DNA of 64,000 nucleotides, taken from assembly GCA_965246915.1 (NCBI GenBank), contig CBDFGB010000029.1:161982-225981 (forward strand), written 5' to 3'. The translations under genes were made by a program, and so were the position numbers. Shown here piece after piece: positions 17,796 to 26,443 of the stretch. Positions within the stretch are counted from its first letter, which is position 1. Each line of letters opens with the position of its first letter. The notes beneath the pieces are model-generated. The model did no database searches, had not been told where the DNA came from, and saw nothing but the letters and a program-made list of their open reading frames with translations. This DNA is from CAVRQM01 sp965246915 (GTDB lineage Bacteria > Pseudomonadota > Alphaproteobacteria > Acetobacterales > Acetobacteraceae).

Positions 17796-18052
17796 GATTG
17801 TGCAGGCGTGATTTGGGGCGCTGAGGCGACCGCATTCTCAATATGGTTTCGTGATATTTCCGTGACGATGTGGCGGGCTTTACAAACGCAAGACGTTAAA
17901 CGGCCGCAATGGCAGTTTTTCAACTTTTGTCATGTAATTTCCGTGAGATACCATTCATCAATCGACCGTTGCCGGGGGCGAATGCAGTTGACGGCCGCGC
18001 TTTCGATGCGCTACGCAACCATGGCGAGCGAGTTTAAGCAGGAGCGCGGATT
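17796..18052. promoter_or_regulatory. AT-rich upstream region of the beta-roll protein
   Basis: This 257-base gap is much richer in A/T than its surroundings; I count 23 G/C in 60 bases at 17881-17940. A possible promoter is TTGTCA at 17927-17932 and TACCAT at 17949-17954, 16 bases apart, about 100 bases before the ATG. No gene is seen. Confidence 0.35.
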
Positions 18053-19336
18053 ATGGCGGACAATGCGACGATCGGCGTGAACCTGGGAGGCGTCATCACG
18101 ACCTCCGGTGCCGTAAACAGCGCGGTCCTGCAGTCATTGGCCGACTTCATCGTCGCCCAAGGCTACACGTTCCAGACTCTGCCGAAGTCTGCGCTGCCGG
18201 CGCCGCCGAACGTCTTCGTCACTCTGGCGGACGATCCGGCGATCGCGCTCGACAGCAATAGCCCTGGCATCAACACGGGCGGGTTCGATTCCACGATCAC
18301 TGGTGGCGGCCCGAACACTGCCATCATCGGACAGGGCGGCAATCTCGACTACAGTGGCGGCGCCGGCCATATCTTTGCGTCCAACGGAACGGGCCTGATT
18401 GCCGACTCGGCCGCGGCGGCCACGATCACCGCGGTCGACGGGACATACAACGTCTCGGGCACCGGCGCGGACGACTATACTTTGGGCGGTGTCGCGGCGT
18501 CGGTGGCCGCGTCGTCGGGCGGCTCCAGCCGCGCGGTATTGCAGGGCGGCGTCGTCTACACGGCGGGGACGTCGGACACGATCACCGCGACGGCTGGCGT
18601 GTCGACCGTGTTCGGCACGACTGGCGACGTCTACAACGGCCAGGCCGCGACTGTGTATTTCGTGGGCGTCGGCTCGACGAACACGGTTTTTGGCGGCGCG
18701 GGCGCCGACACGGTGTACGGCAACGGTTCGGTGTTCGTCGGTGGGTCGGGAAACAAGATCTTCGCCGGCAGCGGGAGCACGTCGTCGGCGGTCTATGCGG
18801 GGTCGGGCGCGGCGACGATCCAGGCTGGCGCGGCCGGCGATCTCATCTACATCCAGAACAGTCAGAGCCGGATCGTCAGCGGCGGTGGCCACGATACAAT
18901 CTGGGGCAGCGAGAGCGGGACGATCGCACCGACAATTTTCGGCGTGAACAACAGCTACGAACTCCTTGTCTCCGGCATGACCGGCGCGCTCGCGATCGGT
19001 CTTGGCAACAACACCACGCTTGACGGCGCGAACACCTCAGGCGGCCTCAACTTCTTCGCCAATCCGGAATACGGCAACCAGACGTTCATCGGCTCCGCCG
19101 CCGGTCCAGACAATTTCTATATCGGCTATCAGACGGTGGGCGACTCCCTCATCACGATCTCGAACTGGCAGTCGGGCGACACGCTCAATCTCAGTGCCTT
19201 TGGCGCCGCGGATCAGGCGACGGCGGCAGCGGCGCTCACGGGGGGCGGGTCGGGTCTGTTCAAGCTTAGCGATGGCACAACGGTCGCGTTCAATGGCTAC
19301 CATCCGACCACGCAGAATGGCGGGTTCTTCACATAG
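18053..19336 (+). CDS. Repetitive beta-strand/RTX-like surface or secreted protein
   Basis: A 427-residue protein of unknown function rich in Gly, Ser, Thr, Ala and Asn with almost no Lys, Arg or Cys. Irregular short repeats of GGAGADTVYGNGS, GGSGNKIFAGSGS and GSGAATIQAGAAGD type predict a stacked beta-roll or beta-helix. The closing part (ISNWQSGDTLNLSAFGA) resembles the C-terminus of RTX-like proteins exported by type I systems, and there is no N-terminal signal peptide, which fits. No type I export genes are nearby. AGGAGCG precedes the ATG. A clear terminator follows, so it is probably a single-gene unit. Adhesin or matrix role is inference. Confidence 0.7.
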   Translation: MADNATIGVNLGGVITTSGAVNSAVLQSLADFIVAQGYTFQTLPKSALPAPPNVFVTLADDPAIALDSNSPGINTGGFDSTITGGGPNTAIIGQGGNLDYSGGAGHIFASNGTGLIADSAAAATITAVDGTYNVSGTGADDYTLGGVAASVAASSGGSSRAVLQGGVVYTAGTSDTITATAGVSTVFGTTGDVYNGQAATVYFVGVGSTNTVFGGAGADTVYGNGSVFVGGSGNKIFAGSGSTSSAVYAGSGAATIQAGAAGDLIYIQNSQSRIVSGGGHDTIWGSESGTIAPTIFGVNNSYELLVSGMTGALAIGLGNNTTLDGANTSGGLNFFANPEYGNQTFIGSAAGPDNFYIGYQTVGDSLITISNWQSGDTLNLSAFGAADQATAAAALTGGGSGLFKLSDGTTVAFNGYHPTTQNGGFFT

Positions 19337-19386
19337 CGTCCGCGACTTGAGCATTGTCGCGGCCGAAAGGCTGTTATTGACTGATA

Positions 19387-19416
19387 TGGCCTCGCCATCG
19401 TTGGCGAGGCCATTTT
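19387..19416 (+). terminator. Rho-independent terminator after the beta-roll gene
   Basis: Perfect 11-base stem TGGCCTCGCCA / TGGCGAGGCCA with a TCGT loop followed by TTTT, 50 bases past the stop. The stem may also serve the convergent ABC ATPase gene. Confidence 0.85.
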
Positions 19417-19447
19417 AGTTCTGCTGGACTGCCGTTCCTGGCCGTGC

Positions 19448-20161
19448 CTACGATCCGGCCGCTGCCTGGGCCCTCGCGATGCGCGCCTGCACCACCTCGC
19501 CCCCGGTGCGTCGATCGGACACGGGTATTACCAGTTCGGCTGCGATTCGTCCGGGATTGCGGGACAGCAGCAGAACGCGGTCGGCAATCGCGGCCGCGTC
19601 GGCCGCGTCGTGAGTGACCAGCAGGATCGCCGTGGGCCGGGTTCTCCAGGCCGTCAGGACTACGTCGCGTGCTCGTATTGCCATGCCCGGGTCGAGCGAG
19701 ACGAACGGCTCATCGAGCAGCAATACGTCCGGCTCAATCGCCAAGGCGCGCACGATCGCCGCTCGGCGAGCCATGCCCAGCGACAATTTTGCGGGAAACG
19801 CATCAAGTGCCGCCGATAGTCCCATGTCATCCATCAGCGTTTCGGCATGCTCCATGAGGCCGTCGCGTGGCAGAACAAGGCGCAGATTCTGCCGCACCGT
19901 CCGCCATGGCAGCAGCAGCGGCTGCTGGAACACCGTGCCGATCCGTGGCGTCACCCCGTCGCGCCACACCGTCTCCCCCTCGAAATCATGCTCCAGACCG
20001 GCGGCGATCCGCAGCAAAGTCGTCTTGCCGCAGCCCGATGGGCCAAGCAGGGCCACCACCTCGCCCGGCCGCAAAGTGAGCGTCACGTCGAGCAGTACCG
20101 GCGGCGCATCGGGCGCGAACGCCTTGCGGCGAACAGACACCCGCAACAGGTCGCCGCTCAT
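19448..20161 (-). CDS. ABC transporter ATPase of the nitrate/sulfonate/taurine type
   Basis: A 237-residue ATPase with Walker A LLGPSGCGKTT, Q-loop VFQQPLLLPWRTV, Walker B VLLLDEPF and H-loop VTHDAADAA, the pattern of SsuB/TauB-type importers. The signature reads LSLGMARR rather than LSGGM. Start ATG at 20161 overlaps the permease stop (ATGA), preferred over an upstream in-frame Met inside the permease. It works with the next two genes as an importer of an unidentified small solute. Confidence 0.85.
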   Translation of the reverse strand: MSGDLLRVSVRRKAFAPDAPPVLLDVTLTLRPGEVVALLGPSGCGKTTLLRIAAGLEHDFEGETVWRDGVTPRIGTVFQQPLLLPWRTVRQNLRLVLPRDGLMEHAETLMDDMGLSAALDAFPAKLSLGMARRAAIVRALAIEPDVLLLDEPFVSLDPGMAIRARDVVLTAWRTRPTAILLVTHDAADAAAIADRVLLLSRNPGRIAAELVIPVSDRRTGGEVVQARIARAQAAAGS

Positions 20162-20910
20162 CGCCGCCACCGCGACACCGCGCGCTCCATCGGCTGCAAC
20201 GCGATCCACTCGATCGCTTGGACGGCGATCAGAAGCGCCAGAGTGTCGGCGAGGATGGCCGTCACGTCGAATAGCTGGAAATCGATCTGGAGACGAAATC
20301 CAATTCCGTTGCTGCGCCCGAGCAGCTCGGCGACCAGCACGATCTTCCAGACGACGGCGAGACCAGACCGGGCGGCGGCGACGAAATAGGGTCCGAGTTG
20401 CGGCGCCACGACGTGGCGCAACATGACCCAGCGCGATAGCCGGAAGCCACGCGCCATCTCCGTGAACGCGGGATCGAGCGCCCGCGCCCCCTCGCGCAAG
20501 GTGACGGCGGTGCCGGGCAATTTGTTCAACGCGACGGCGGCCACGGTGGCGATCTCAGTCAAGCCGAGCCACACGAACAGCAGCACGATCACCACGAGCG
20601 CGGGCAGGTTCAGGAGCAGCGTCACCAAGCTGTCGAAGGCCATGTCGATGCGACGCGACATGCCCATCGCGATGCCGAGGGCCGAACCCACGACCATCGC
20701 GAGGGCGAAGGCGGCAAGTACGCGCAGCAGCGTGATGCCCAGATCCGCGGCGAGCGTTCCCTGAAGTCCGTCGATCAGGGCCTCGATCACACGCGACAGC
20801 GGAGGCAGCAGCCGGCTGCCGGACAATATCCCGGCCGTCTCCCATGCCGCCGCCAGGACGAGGATCGGGATCAGGCGCTGCAGGACGGCACGCGAGGCGG
20901 CGGTGTTCAG
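20158..20910 (-). CDS. ABC transporter permease of the SsuC/TauC type (probable CTG start)
   Basis: An inner-membrane permease of about 250 residues with hydrophobic segments and the coupling motif near LDPAFTEMARGFRLSRWVMLRHVVAP. The open frame extends upstream through the binding-protein gene, but that part is Arg/Gly-rich and unrelated. No ATG, GTG or TTG is in frame at the junction; a CTG at 20910 overlaps the binding-protein stop as CTGA, mirroring the ATGA at the other end, and gives the family's usual length. The true start remains uncertain. Confidence 0.78.
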   Translation of the reverse strand: MNTAASRAVLQRLIPILVLAAAWETAGILSGSRLLPPLSRVIEALIDGLQGTLAADLGITLLRVLAAFALAMVVGSALGIAMGMSRRIDMAFDSLVTLLLNLPALVVIVLLFVWLGLTEIATVAAVALNKLPGTAVTLREGARALDPAFTEMARGFRLSRWVMLRHVVAPQLGPYFVAAARSGLAVVWKIVLVAELLGRSNGIGFRLQIDFQLFDVTAILADTLALLIAVQAIEWIALQPMERAVSRWRR

Positions 20911-21908
20911 GGGGAGGCCGACCAGAATGTCCCGGCCGGCAGGGCCGCCGCCGATCCAACCAGCGCCTTGCCCCCGACCGATGCGAGGACGCCATAGAGC
21001 CGCGCTACCGCCGCGCGCATCGCCGTGTCGAACGGCCCCGGAATGCCGGCCCGGTAGGCGTCGCGCAATGCATTCAATTCCGCCGGGCCGGACGCGCCGG
21101 CGGTCTTGGCCAGCACATCCCATTCAGCGTCTGACTCCGCGAGCAGGGTCTGCGCCCGGGCCCCGGCCGCAAGGAACGCCGCGACCATCTCGCGATGCGC
21201 CTCCGCCCACGCCTCGGAGAACACGTAGCCGGTGACCGGAACGCGCTCTCCGATGCCGAGGCCGGCGATCGCCTCCTGCATCGAGAACACCCGGGCCATG
21301 CCAGCGGCCTGTAGGCGCGCCGCCTCCGGCCAGTAAGTGAGGACCGCATCGAGCCGCCCCTGCCGCAATTGCTCCGACAGGAGCGGGGGGGCGGCGAAAC
21401 TGTGGTCGGTGGTCTGGTCGAGATCGATCGCGTGCTTCTGCGTGGCGTAGGCGCGCAGGATCAGCCAGCTCTTGTCGAGCGGCGTGCCGGCCACGCCGAG
21501 CCGCGCACCACGAAGGTCGGCGACAGAACGGATCTTTCCCACGGGCGGGGCCATCAGCGCGCCGACCGCGGCCGAGAACGGCGAGAGGGTCCAGTCCTGC
21601 CCGGCAGCGCGCAGGCGCGACACCCACAGCCAGTCCTGCACGATCATGTCGACGCTGCCAGCCTGCAGCGCGGTCTGCGTGGCCTGCGAGGTGGCCAGAC
21701 TCACTGGCTCTATCACGATGCCAGGGGCGAGGCCGTGGCGCGCGATGACGTCCAGTTCCCATGCCGCGGTGCCAAAGCGCAGCACGCCGATGCGCAGCGT
21801 GTCGGCGGCGCGGGCGTGACGGGCCGATGCCGCGATGAGGCATGCCACAACAGCGGTGCGGCGGGACAGCAGGGGGCGACTTGCGGGCGTCGTCTGTGTC
21901 ATGAACAA
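20907..21908 (-). CDS. ABC transporter substrate-binding protein, NMT1/SsuA-like
   Basis: A 333-residue periplasmic protein. The N-terminus has a twin-arginine-like SRRTAVVACLIAASARHARA signal, so Tat or Sec export. The mature part has the NMT1/TauA-type layout (DTLRIGVLRFGTAAWELDVIARHGLA, ALQAGSVDMIVQDWLWVSRLRA, LAVAGTPLDKS-like loop). It is the first gene of a three-gene importer. The ligand cannot be deduced; similar triads occur next to PQQ-alcohol dehydrogenase genes in methylotrophs, and this one lies near such a cluster. Confidence 0.8.
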   Translation of the reverse strand: MFMTQTTPASRPLLSRRTAVVACLIAASARHARAADTLRIGVLRFGTAAWELDVIARHGLAPGIVIEPVSLATSQATQTALQAGSVDMIVQDWLWVSRLRAAGQDWTLSPFSAAVGALMAPPVGKIRSVADLRGARLGVAGTPLDKSWLILRAYATQKHAIDLDQTTDHSFAAPPLLSEQLRQGRLDAVLTYWPEAARLQAAGMARVFSMQEAIAGLGIGERVPVTGYVFSEAWAEAHREMVAAFLAAGARAQTLLAESDAEWDVLAKTAGASGPAELNALRDAYRAGIPGPFDTAMRAAVARLYGVLASVGGKALVGSAAALPAGTFWSASP

Positions 21909-22033
21909 AACTCCGTCGCCAATGCGCCCGCGACAGCGACCTGAGTCAATCCGCTGGGGCTCCAGTCTGTCATCTCAAGGATGTTTCACGTCACGGTCAT
22001 GATGCGCGCAAACCGGGCTTATAGGGTACTGGC

Positions 22034-23077
22034 ATGATCGGCGCTGGCGTGAAGATGGCCTTGCTGTCGGCGCTGCTGTTCGGCGCGAGCACACCTGTGG
22101 CGAAGCTGCTCCTCGGGACGATCGATCCGTGGTTGCTGGCGGGCCTTCTGTATCTCGGCGCGGGTGTCGGGCTGGCCGTCGGCCGAGGGCTTCTCGGGTC
22201 GCGGAGCGAAGCGTCGCTGGGTCGTCCAGATCTGCCGTGGCTGCTGGCGGTGATCGCGACCGGCGGCGTGCTCGGGCCGCTTCTGCTCATGCTGGGGCTC
22301 GCGAGCAGCGACGCGGCGGGCGCCTCGCTTCTCCTCAATGTCGAGGGGCTGGCGACGATGGGCATCGCATGGGTGGTCTTTCGCGAAAACGTGGACCGCC
22401 GCCTACTGCTCGGCGCACTGGCGATCCTGGCCGGCGCGGCCATTTTGTCCTGGCGCGGCACCGCATCGTTCCACTGGGGAGCGGTGCTCATCGTCGGCGC
22501 CTGCGTCTGCTGGGGGATCGACAACAATCTCACGCGAAAGCTTTCGGCGTCCGACCCGGTGCAGATCGCGATGCTGAAGGGGCTCGCGGCGGGGCCGGTC
22601 AATCTGCTCCTGGCGCTCTGGAATGGTGCCGAGTTTCCATCGCCGGCCGCCGTCGCCGCGGCCGGCGGGGTAGGCTTTCTCGGCTACGGTGTCAGCCTCG
22701 TGCTGTTCGTGGTCGGCCTGCGCCATCTGGGGGCGGCGCGAACCGGCGCATACTTCGCGATCGCCCCGTTCGTCGGAGCGGCCGTGGCGGTTGCCTTGTT
22801 GCACGAGCCGGTCACCTGGACGCTCGGGCTGGCTGGCGCGCTGATGGGCTGGGGGCTATGGCTGCACGTGTCGGAGCGTCACGAGCACGATCACGCGCAC
22901 GAGCCGCTTGGTCACACTCATCGCCATCGTCACGACTCGCATCATCGCCATGCGCACGGGGACGCCGATCCGCCGGGCGAGCCGCATGCGCATTTCCATG
23001 TGCACGCGCCCATGCGGCACCGTCATCCGCACTATCCCGATCTGCATCACCGGCACGGCCATTCGCATGCCGCGTGA
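22034..23077 (+). CDS. EamA/DMT-family transporter with histidine-rich C-terminal tail
   Basis: A 347-residue drug/metabolite transporter family protein with about ten hydrophobic segments in two EamA repeats over residues 1-280. The last ~65 residues are a hydrophilic tail with 25 histidines, mixed with Asp, Arg and Pro. Such tails bind Zn, Ni or Co in metal transporters and metallochaperones and are unusual in DMT exporters. It is divergent from the NMT1-type triad and upstream of the lanthanide-type cluster, so metal efflux or buffering is a reasonable inference. Confidence 0.82.
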   Translation: MIGAGVKMALLSALLFGASTPVAKLLLGTIDPWLLAGLLYLGAGVGLAVGRGLLGSRSEASLGRPDLPWLLAVIATGGVLGPLLLMLGLASSDAAGASLLLNVEGLATMGIAWVVFRENVDRRLLLGALAILAGAAILSWRGTASFHWGAVLIVGACVCWGIDNNLTRKLSASDPVQIAMLKGLAAGPVNLLLALWNGAEFPSPAAVAAAGGVGFLGYGVSLVLFVVGLRHLGAARTGAYFAIAPFVGAAVAVALLHEPVTWTLGLAGALMGWGLWLHVSERHEHDHAHEPLGHTHRHRHDSHHRHAHGDADPPGEPHAHFHVHAPMRHRHPHYPDLHHRHGHSHAA

Positions 23078-23204
23078 AGATCTACCTAGTTTTCGCAGGG
23101 CTTTTTCGAATCGTGCAATCGCCGAGCCGGCTTGCGCACAGGCCGAGTGACGGTGGAAGATGCCGCCCGCGGTGTGAAGTCGGCCATGCGACAGTGAGGC
23201 GACT

Positions 23205-23546
23205 ATGAAATGGTTCGTAACGGCTACGACGATATTCGTCGCGGCGACGCCAACTCTTGCCGAGAAGAAGATGCTTTTTTGGAACGAAACGGCGCACACG
23301 ATGTCGGGCGTCTATCTCGCGCCGATGGGCACGGATGCGTTCGGCCCGAACCAGACCGCGAACGACGACAACGGGACCGTCGAGTCGGACGAGCGTTTGC
23401 CGATCACGGGCGTGAACCCCGGCCGCTATGACGTGAAGCTCGTCGACACGAGGGGCCGCACCTGCGTGGCGCGAAACATCGAGGTGAGCGGGACCGGCAA
23501 GGTCGCTTTCGCGATCGGCGAAAAGCAGCTCGACGACTGCAGGTGA
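23205..23546 (+). CDS. Small secreted protein with EF-hand-like loop
   Basis: A 113-residue protein with a signal peptide (MKWFVTATTIFVAATPTLA) and a compact beta-rich mature domain holding two cysteines (C87, C112). Residues 52-63 (ANDDNGTVESDE) fit a 12-residue EF-hand loop at positions 3, 5, 6, 8, 9 and 12, but position 1 is Ala, not Asp. The segment ITGVNPGRYDVKLVD then follows. It lies ten bases upstream of the lanthanide-type ABC genes, so it is probably co-transcribed and periplasmic. Function is not known. Confidence 0.7.
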   Translation: MKWFVTATTIFVAATPTLAEKKMLFWNETAHTMSGVYLAPMGTDAFGPNQTANDDNGTVESDERLPITGVNPGRYDVKLVDTRGRTCVARNIEVSGTGKVAFAIGEKQLDDCR

Positions 23547-23556
23547 GCCCGCGCAC

Positions 23557-24759
23557 TTGAGCATCCACCTCCGACTCCTGACGCTCCTGCTGGCGACACT
23601 GCTGCCAGGCGTCGCGGCATCGAGCGCAGAGGCGCCGAGCGTCACCGTTTCGATTCTCTATCTCGGGTTTACCCCGCCGCGCACGCTGCCCTCGACGACG
23701 TTGCTGCCGCCTGCGCCGTCCGAGGAGGGCGTGCAGGGCGCCAGGCTGGCGCTCGCGGAGGAAACGGCGACGGGAAAGTTTCTCGGCGTCGCCTACGACA
23801 TGCAGGAGGCGCTGCGTTCCGACGAGGCCGACTTGCTCGAAGCCGCGCGGTCCGCGGTCGCCACGGGACGCCGAGTATTGGTGACCGATGTGCCAGGCCC
23901 GATGCTGTTGCGGCTGGCCGATCTGCCGGAATTGAAGGACGCGCTGCTGCTGGACGTGGCAACCAGCGACGACTCGCTGCGCGGGCCGGACTGCCGGCGC
24001 AATGTGCTGCATGTGGCGCCCAGCCGGGCGATGCTGGCCGACGCGCTGATGCAATATCTGGTGACGAAGGAGTGGCGACGGGTCTTGCTGCTGATCGGCC
24101 AGACGCCGCCCGACAAGCTGTATGCCGAAGCGCTGCGGCAATCGGCGAAGAAGTTTCAGATTAGGATTGCCGACGAGCGGCAATGGACGTTCAAGCCCGG
24201 CGGTCAGCAAGCCGATACTGGGCACTATCAGATGAACTCTCAGGTCTCCGACGTGACGGCGGGCGTGACGTATGACGTATTGGTCGCCGCCGACGAGGCG
24301 CGCAATTTCGCCGATTTTTTGGCTTATCGCACACGCGAGGCGCGGCCGGTGGCCGGCAGCGCCGGGCTGGTCGCGTCCGCCTGGGCACCGCTGTTCGACG
24401 AGTATGCCGGCGCGCAATTGCAGATCCGCTTCCGCAACCGCGCGAAGCGGCCGATGACCTCGCTCGACTACGATGCCTGGGCCGCGGTGCGTGCCGTCGG
24501 CGAGGCGGCGGTGCGCGGGAAAAGCGCCGAGCCGGCGGCGCTCGCTGCCTTCTTGCGCGGGCCGGAATTGCAGATTGCCGGCTATAAGGGCGCGCCGATG
24601 TCATTCCGACCCTGGGACGGACAGCTGCGCCAGCCGATCCTGCTGACCGCCGATGGCGGCCCGCTGGTGGCGATCTCGCCGCAGCCCGGCTATCTGCACC
24701 AATTCAACATCCTCGACACGCTGGGCTTCGACCGGCCGGAGAGCACATGCAAATTCTGA
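23557..24759 (+). CDS. PQQ-alcohol dehydrogenase-associated ABC transporter binding protein
   Basis: A 400-residue periplasmic protein with signal peptide (LRLLTLLLATLLPGVAASSA). VSILYLGFTPPRTLP, EEGVQGARLALAE, the VTDVPGPMLLRLADLPELKDALL stretch and the C-terminal PGYLHQFNILDTLGFDRP match the TIGR03863-type binding protein found in PedA1A2BC and Lut clusters. Those systems are linked to PQQ enzymes and, in Pseudomonas putida and Methylobacterium, to lanthanide uptake. The start is TTG at 23557, ten bases after the preceding stop. It overlaps the next gene by 13 bases. Confidence 0.88.
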   Translation: MSIHLRLLTLLLATLLPGVAASSAEAPSVTVSILYLGFTPPRTLPSTTLLPPAPSEEGVQGARLALAEETATGKFLGVAYDMQEALRSDEADLLEAARSAVATGRRVLVTDVPGPMLLRLADLPELKDALLLDVATSDDSLRGPDCRRNVLHVAPSRAMLADALMQYLVTKEWRRVLLLIGQTPPDKLYAEALRQSAKKFQIRIADERQWTFKPGGQQADTGHYQMNSQVSDVTAGVTYDVLVAADEARNFADFLAYRTREARPVAGSAGLVASAWAPLFDEYAGAQLQIRFRNRAKRPMTSLDYDAWAAVRAVGEAAVRGKSAEPAALAAFLRGPELQIAGYKGAPMSFRPWDGQLRQPILLTADGGPLVAISPQPGYLHQFNILDTLGFDRPESTCKF

Positions 24760-25712
24760 TCGTCGCGGCCGTTTCGGCCGTGCTGCTGGCTGCCGCTCCC
24801 GCCTGGGCTTTTCGACTTCTGGTGTCCAACGAAAAGGACAACACGATCACCGTGGTCGACGGGGAGACCCTGAAGATCGTGGCCAGCGTCCCGGTCGGCG
24901 CGCGGCCGCGCGGCATCGTGCTGTCGAAGGACAACAAGACGCTCTACGTCTGTACCAGCGACGCCGACCATATCGAGGTGCTTGATTTGGCGACGCTCAA
25001 GGTGACCGGCACGCTGCCAAGCAACCCCGATCCTGAATTTTTTGCCATCAGCAACGACGGCAAGCGGCTGTATATCGCTAACGAAAATGATGCTGCGGTG
25101 TCAGTGCTCGATCTCGCGACGCGGCAGATTGCCGAGCAGGTCCCGGTGGGCGTGGAGCCGGAAGGAGTGGCCGTCAGCCCCGACGACAAGACGCTGGTGG
25201 TCACGTCGGAGACCACAAGCGTCGCGCACTTCATCGACCTCGCACGCAAGGAGGTCGTCGCCAACGTGCTGGTCCCCAGCCGGCCGCGCTTTGTCCTGTT
25301 CACGCCGGATGGCAAGCGGGTGTGGGTCTCCTCCGAGGTCGGTGGCGCGGTCTCGGTCATCGACGCTGTGACACATGAAATCGTCAAGCAGATCAAGTTC
25401 GACGTCCAGGGCGTTCTGCCGGACCAGATCCAGCCGGTCGGCCTGGACATCACAAGCGACGGCAAGCTCGCCTTCGTGGCGCTCGGTCCGGCCAACCGGA
25501 TTGCCGTCGTTGACGCCCAGACATTCGAGGTGAAGAAGTATCTGCTGGTGGGTCAACGTGTCTGGCATGCTGCCTTGTCGCCGGACGACAAAACTCTCTA
25601 CACCGCCAATGGGATCAGCAATGATATGTCAGTGATCGATGTGGCGAGGCTGAAGGTTCTGAAGTCCGTGCCCGTCGGTCAGCTCCCCTGGGGGATCGTG
25701 GTTGCACCTTGA
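24747..25712 (+). CDS. PQQ-associated YVTN beta-propeller protein
   Basis: A 321-residue secreted seven-bladed beta-propeller. Signal peptide MQILIVAAVSAVLLAAAPAWA; then repeats of ITVVDGETLKIVASVPVGARPRG type with SNDGKRLYIAN/SPDDKTLYTAN turns. It matches the TIGR03866-type protein that accompanies PQQ-linked ABC genes and probably acts in the periplasm with the binding protein. Its stop overlaps the ATPase start (TTGA). Confidence 0.88.
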   Translation: MQILIVAAVSAVLLAAAPAWAFRLLVSNEKDNTITVVDGETLKIVASVPVGARPRGIVLSKDNKTLYVCTSDADHIEVLDLATLKVTGTLPSNPDPEFFAISNDGKRLYIANENDAAVSVLDLATRQIAEQVPVGVEPEGVAVSPDDKTLVVTSETTSVAHFIDLARKEVVANVLVPSRPRFVLFTPDGKRVWVSSEVGGAVSVIDAVTHEIVKQIKFDVQGVLPDQIQPVGLDITSDGKLAFVALGPANRIAVVDAQTFEVKKYLLVGQRVWHAALSPDDKTLYTANGISNDMSVIDVARLKVLKSVPVGQLPWGIVVAP

Positions 25713-26443
25713 CCGATGTGGCACTCGAGATTGACGGTCTCGGCCACGCGCTCGGCAAGCGAACGGTCCTAGACGGCGTCTCCCTGGCCATCGCGCCAGG
25801 GGATTTCTGTGTCCTGCTGGGGTTGAACGGGGCGGGCAAGACAACGCTCTTCGCCTTGGTCACCCGTCTGTATCACCCAAGTCAGGGTCGAATCGCGGTG
25901 TTCGGCCGCGACATGCGCCGCGAACCCCTCGCGGCACTGGCCCGGATGGGCGTCGTCTTCCAGCAATCCACGCTCGATCTCGACCTGACGGTGGCCCAGA
26001 ACCTCGAATACCACGCGGCGCTGCATGGCCTGCCCGGCGCAGTGGCCAATCCGCGCATTGCGACCGAACTGGAGCGGGTCGGCCTCGCGGCACGGCGGGG
26101 CGAAAAAGTGCGGCAGTTGTCCGGCGGCCAGCGGCGGCGGGTCGAGGTCGCGCGGGCGCTCGTGCACGCGCCGTCGTTGCTGCTGCTGGATGAGCCGACC
26201 GTGGGTCTCGATATCGAGAGCCGGCGCTTCCTGCTGGCGCACGTCCGGACGCTTTGCCGGGAACAGGGGTTGGGCGTGCTGTGGGCGACGCACCTGATCG
26301 ACGAGGTCGGGCCGGAGGCGCGCGTGGTCGTGCTGCACAAGGGCCGGGTGCTGGCCAGTGGCAGGCAGTCCGAGGTGATCGGACAGGCCGGCGCCGACGA
26401 CCTGGCTGGCGCGTTCGACCGGCTGACCAAGGCGGCCGCGTGA
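25709..26443 (+). CDS. PQQ-associated ABC transporter ATPase
   Basis: A 244-residue ATPase (TIGR03864-like) with Walker A LLGLNGAGKTT, Q-loop VVFQQSTLDLDLTVAQNL, signature LSGGQRRR, Walker B LLLLDEPT and H-loop ATHLIDEV. This is the export-type (ABC-2/DrrA-like) arrangement. The start is a TTG overlapping the propeller stop; a GTG three codons on is the alternative. It pairs with the permease that overlaps its own stop. Confidence 0.88.
   Translation: MTDVALEIDGLGHALGKRTVLDGVSLAIAPGDFCVLLGLNGAGKTTLFALVTRLYHPSQGRIAVFGRDMRREPLAALARMGVVFQQSTLDLDLTVAQNLEYHAALHGLPGAVANPRIATELERVGLAARRGEKVRQLSGGQRRRVEVARALVHAPSLLLLDEPTVGLDIESRRFLLAHVRTLCREQGLGVLWATHLIDEVGPEARVVVLHKGRVLASGRQSEVIGQAGADDLAGAFDRLTKAAA

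Noticed and set aside
20911..21123. N-terminal extension of the SsuC-like permease
   Set aside because: The extra ~70 codons overlap the binding-protein gene in another frame and are Arg/Gly-rich without similarity.
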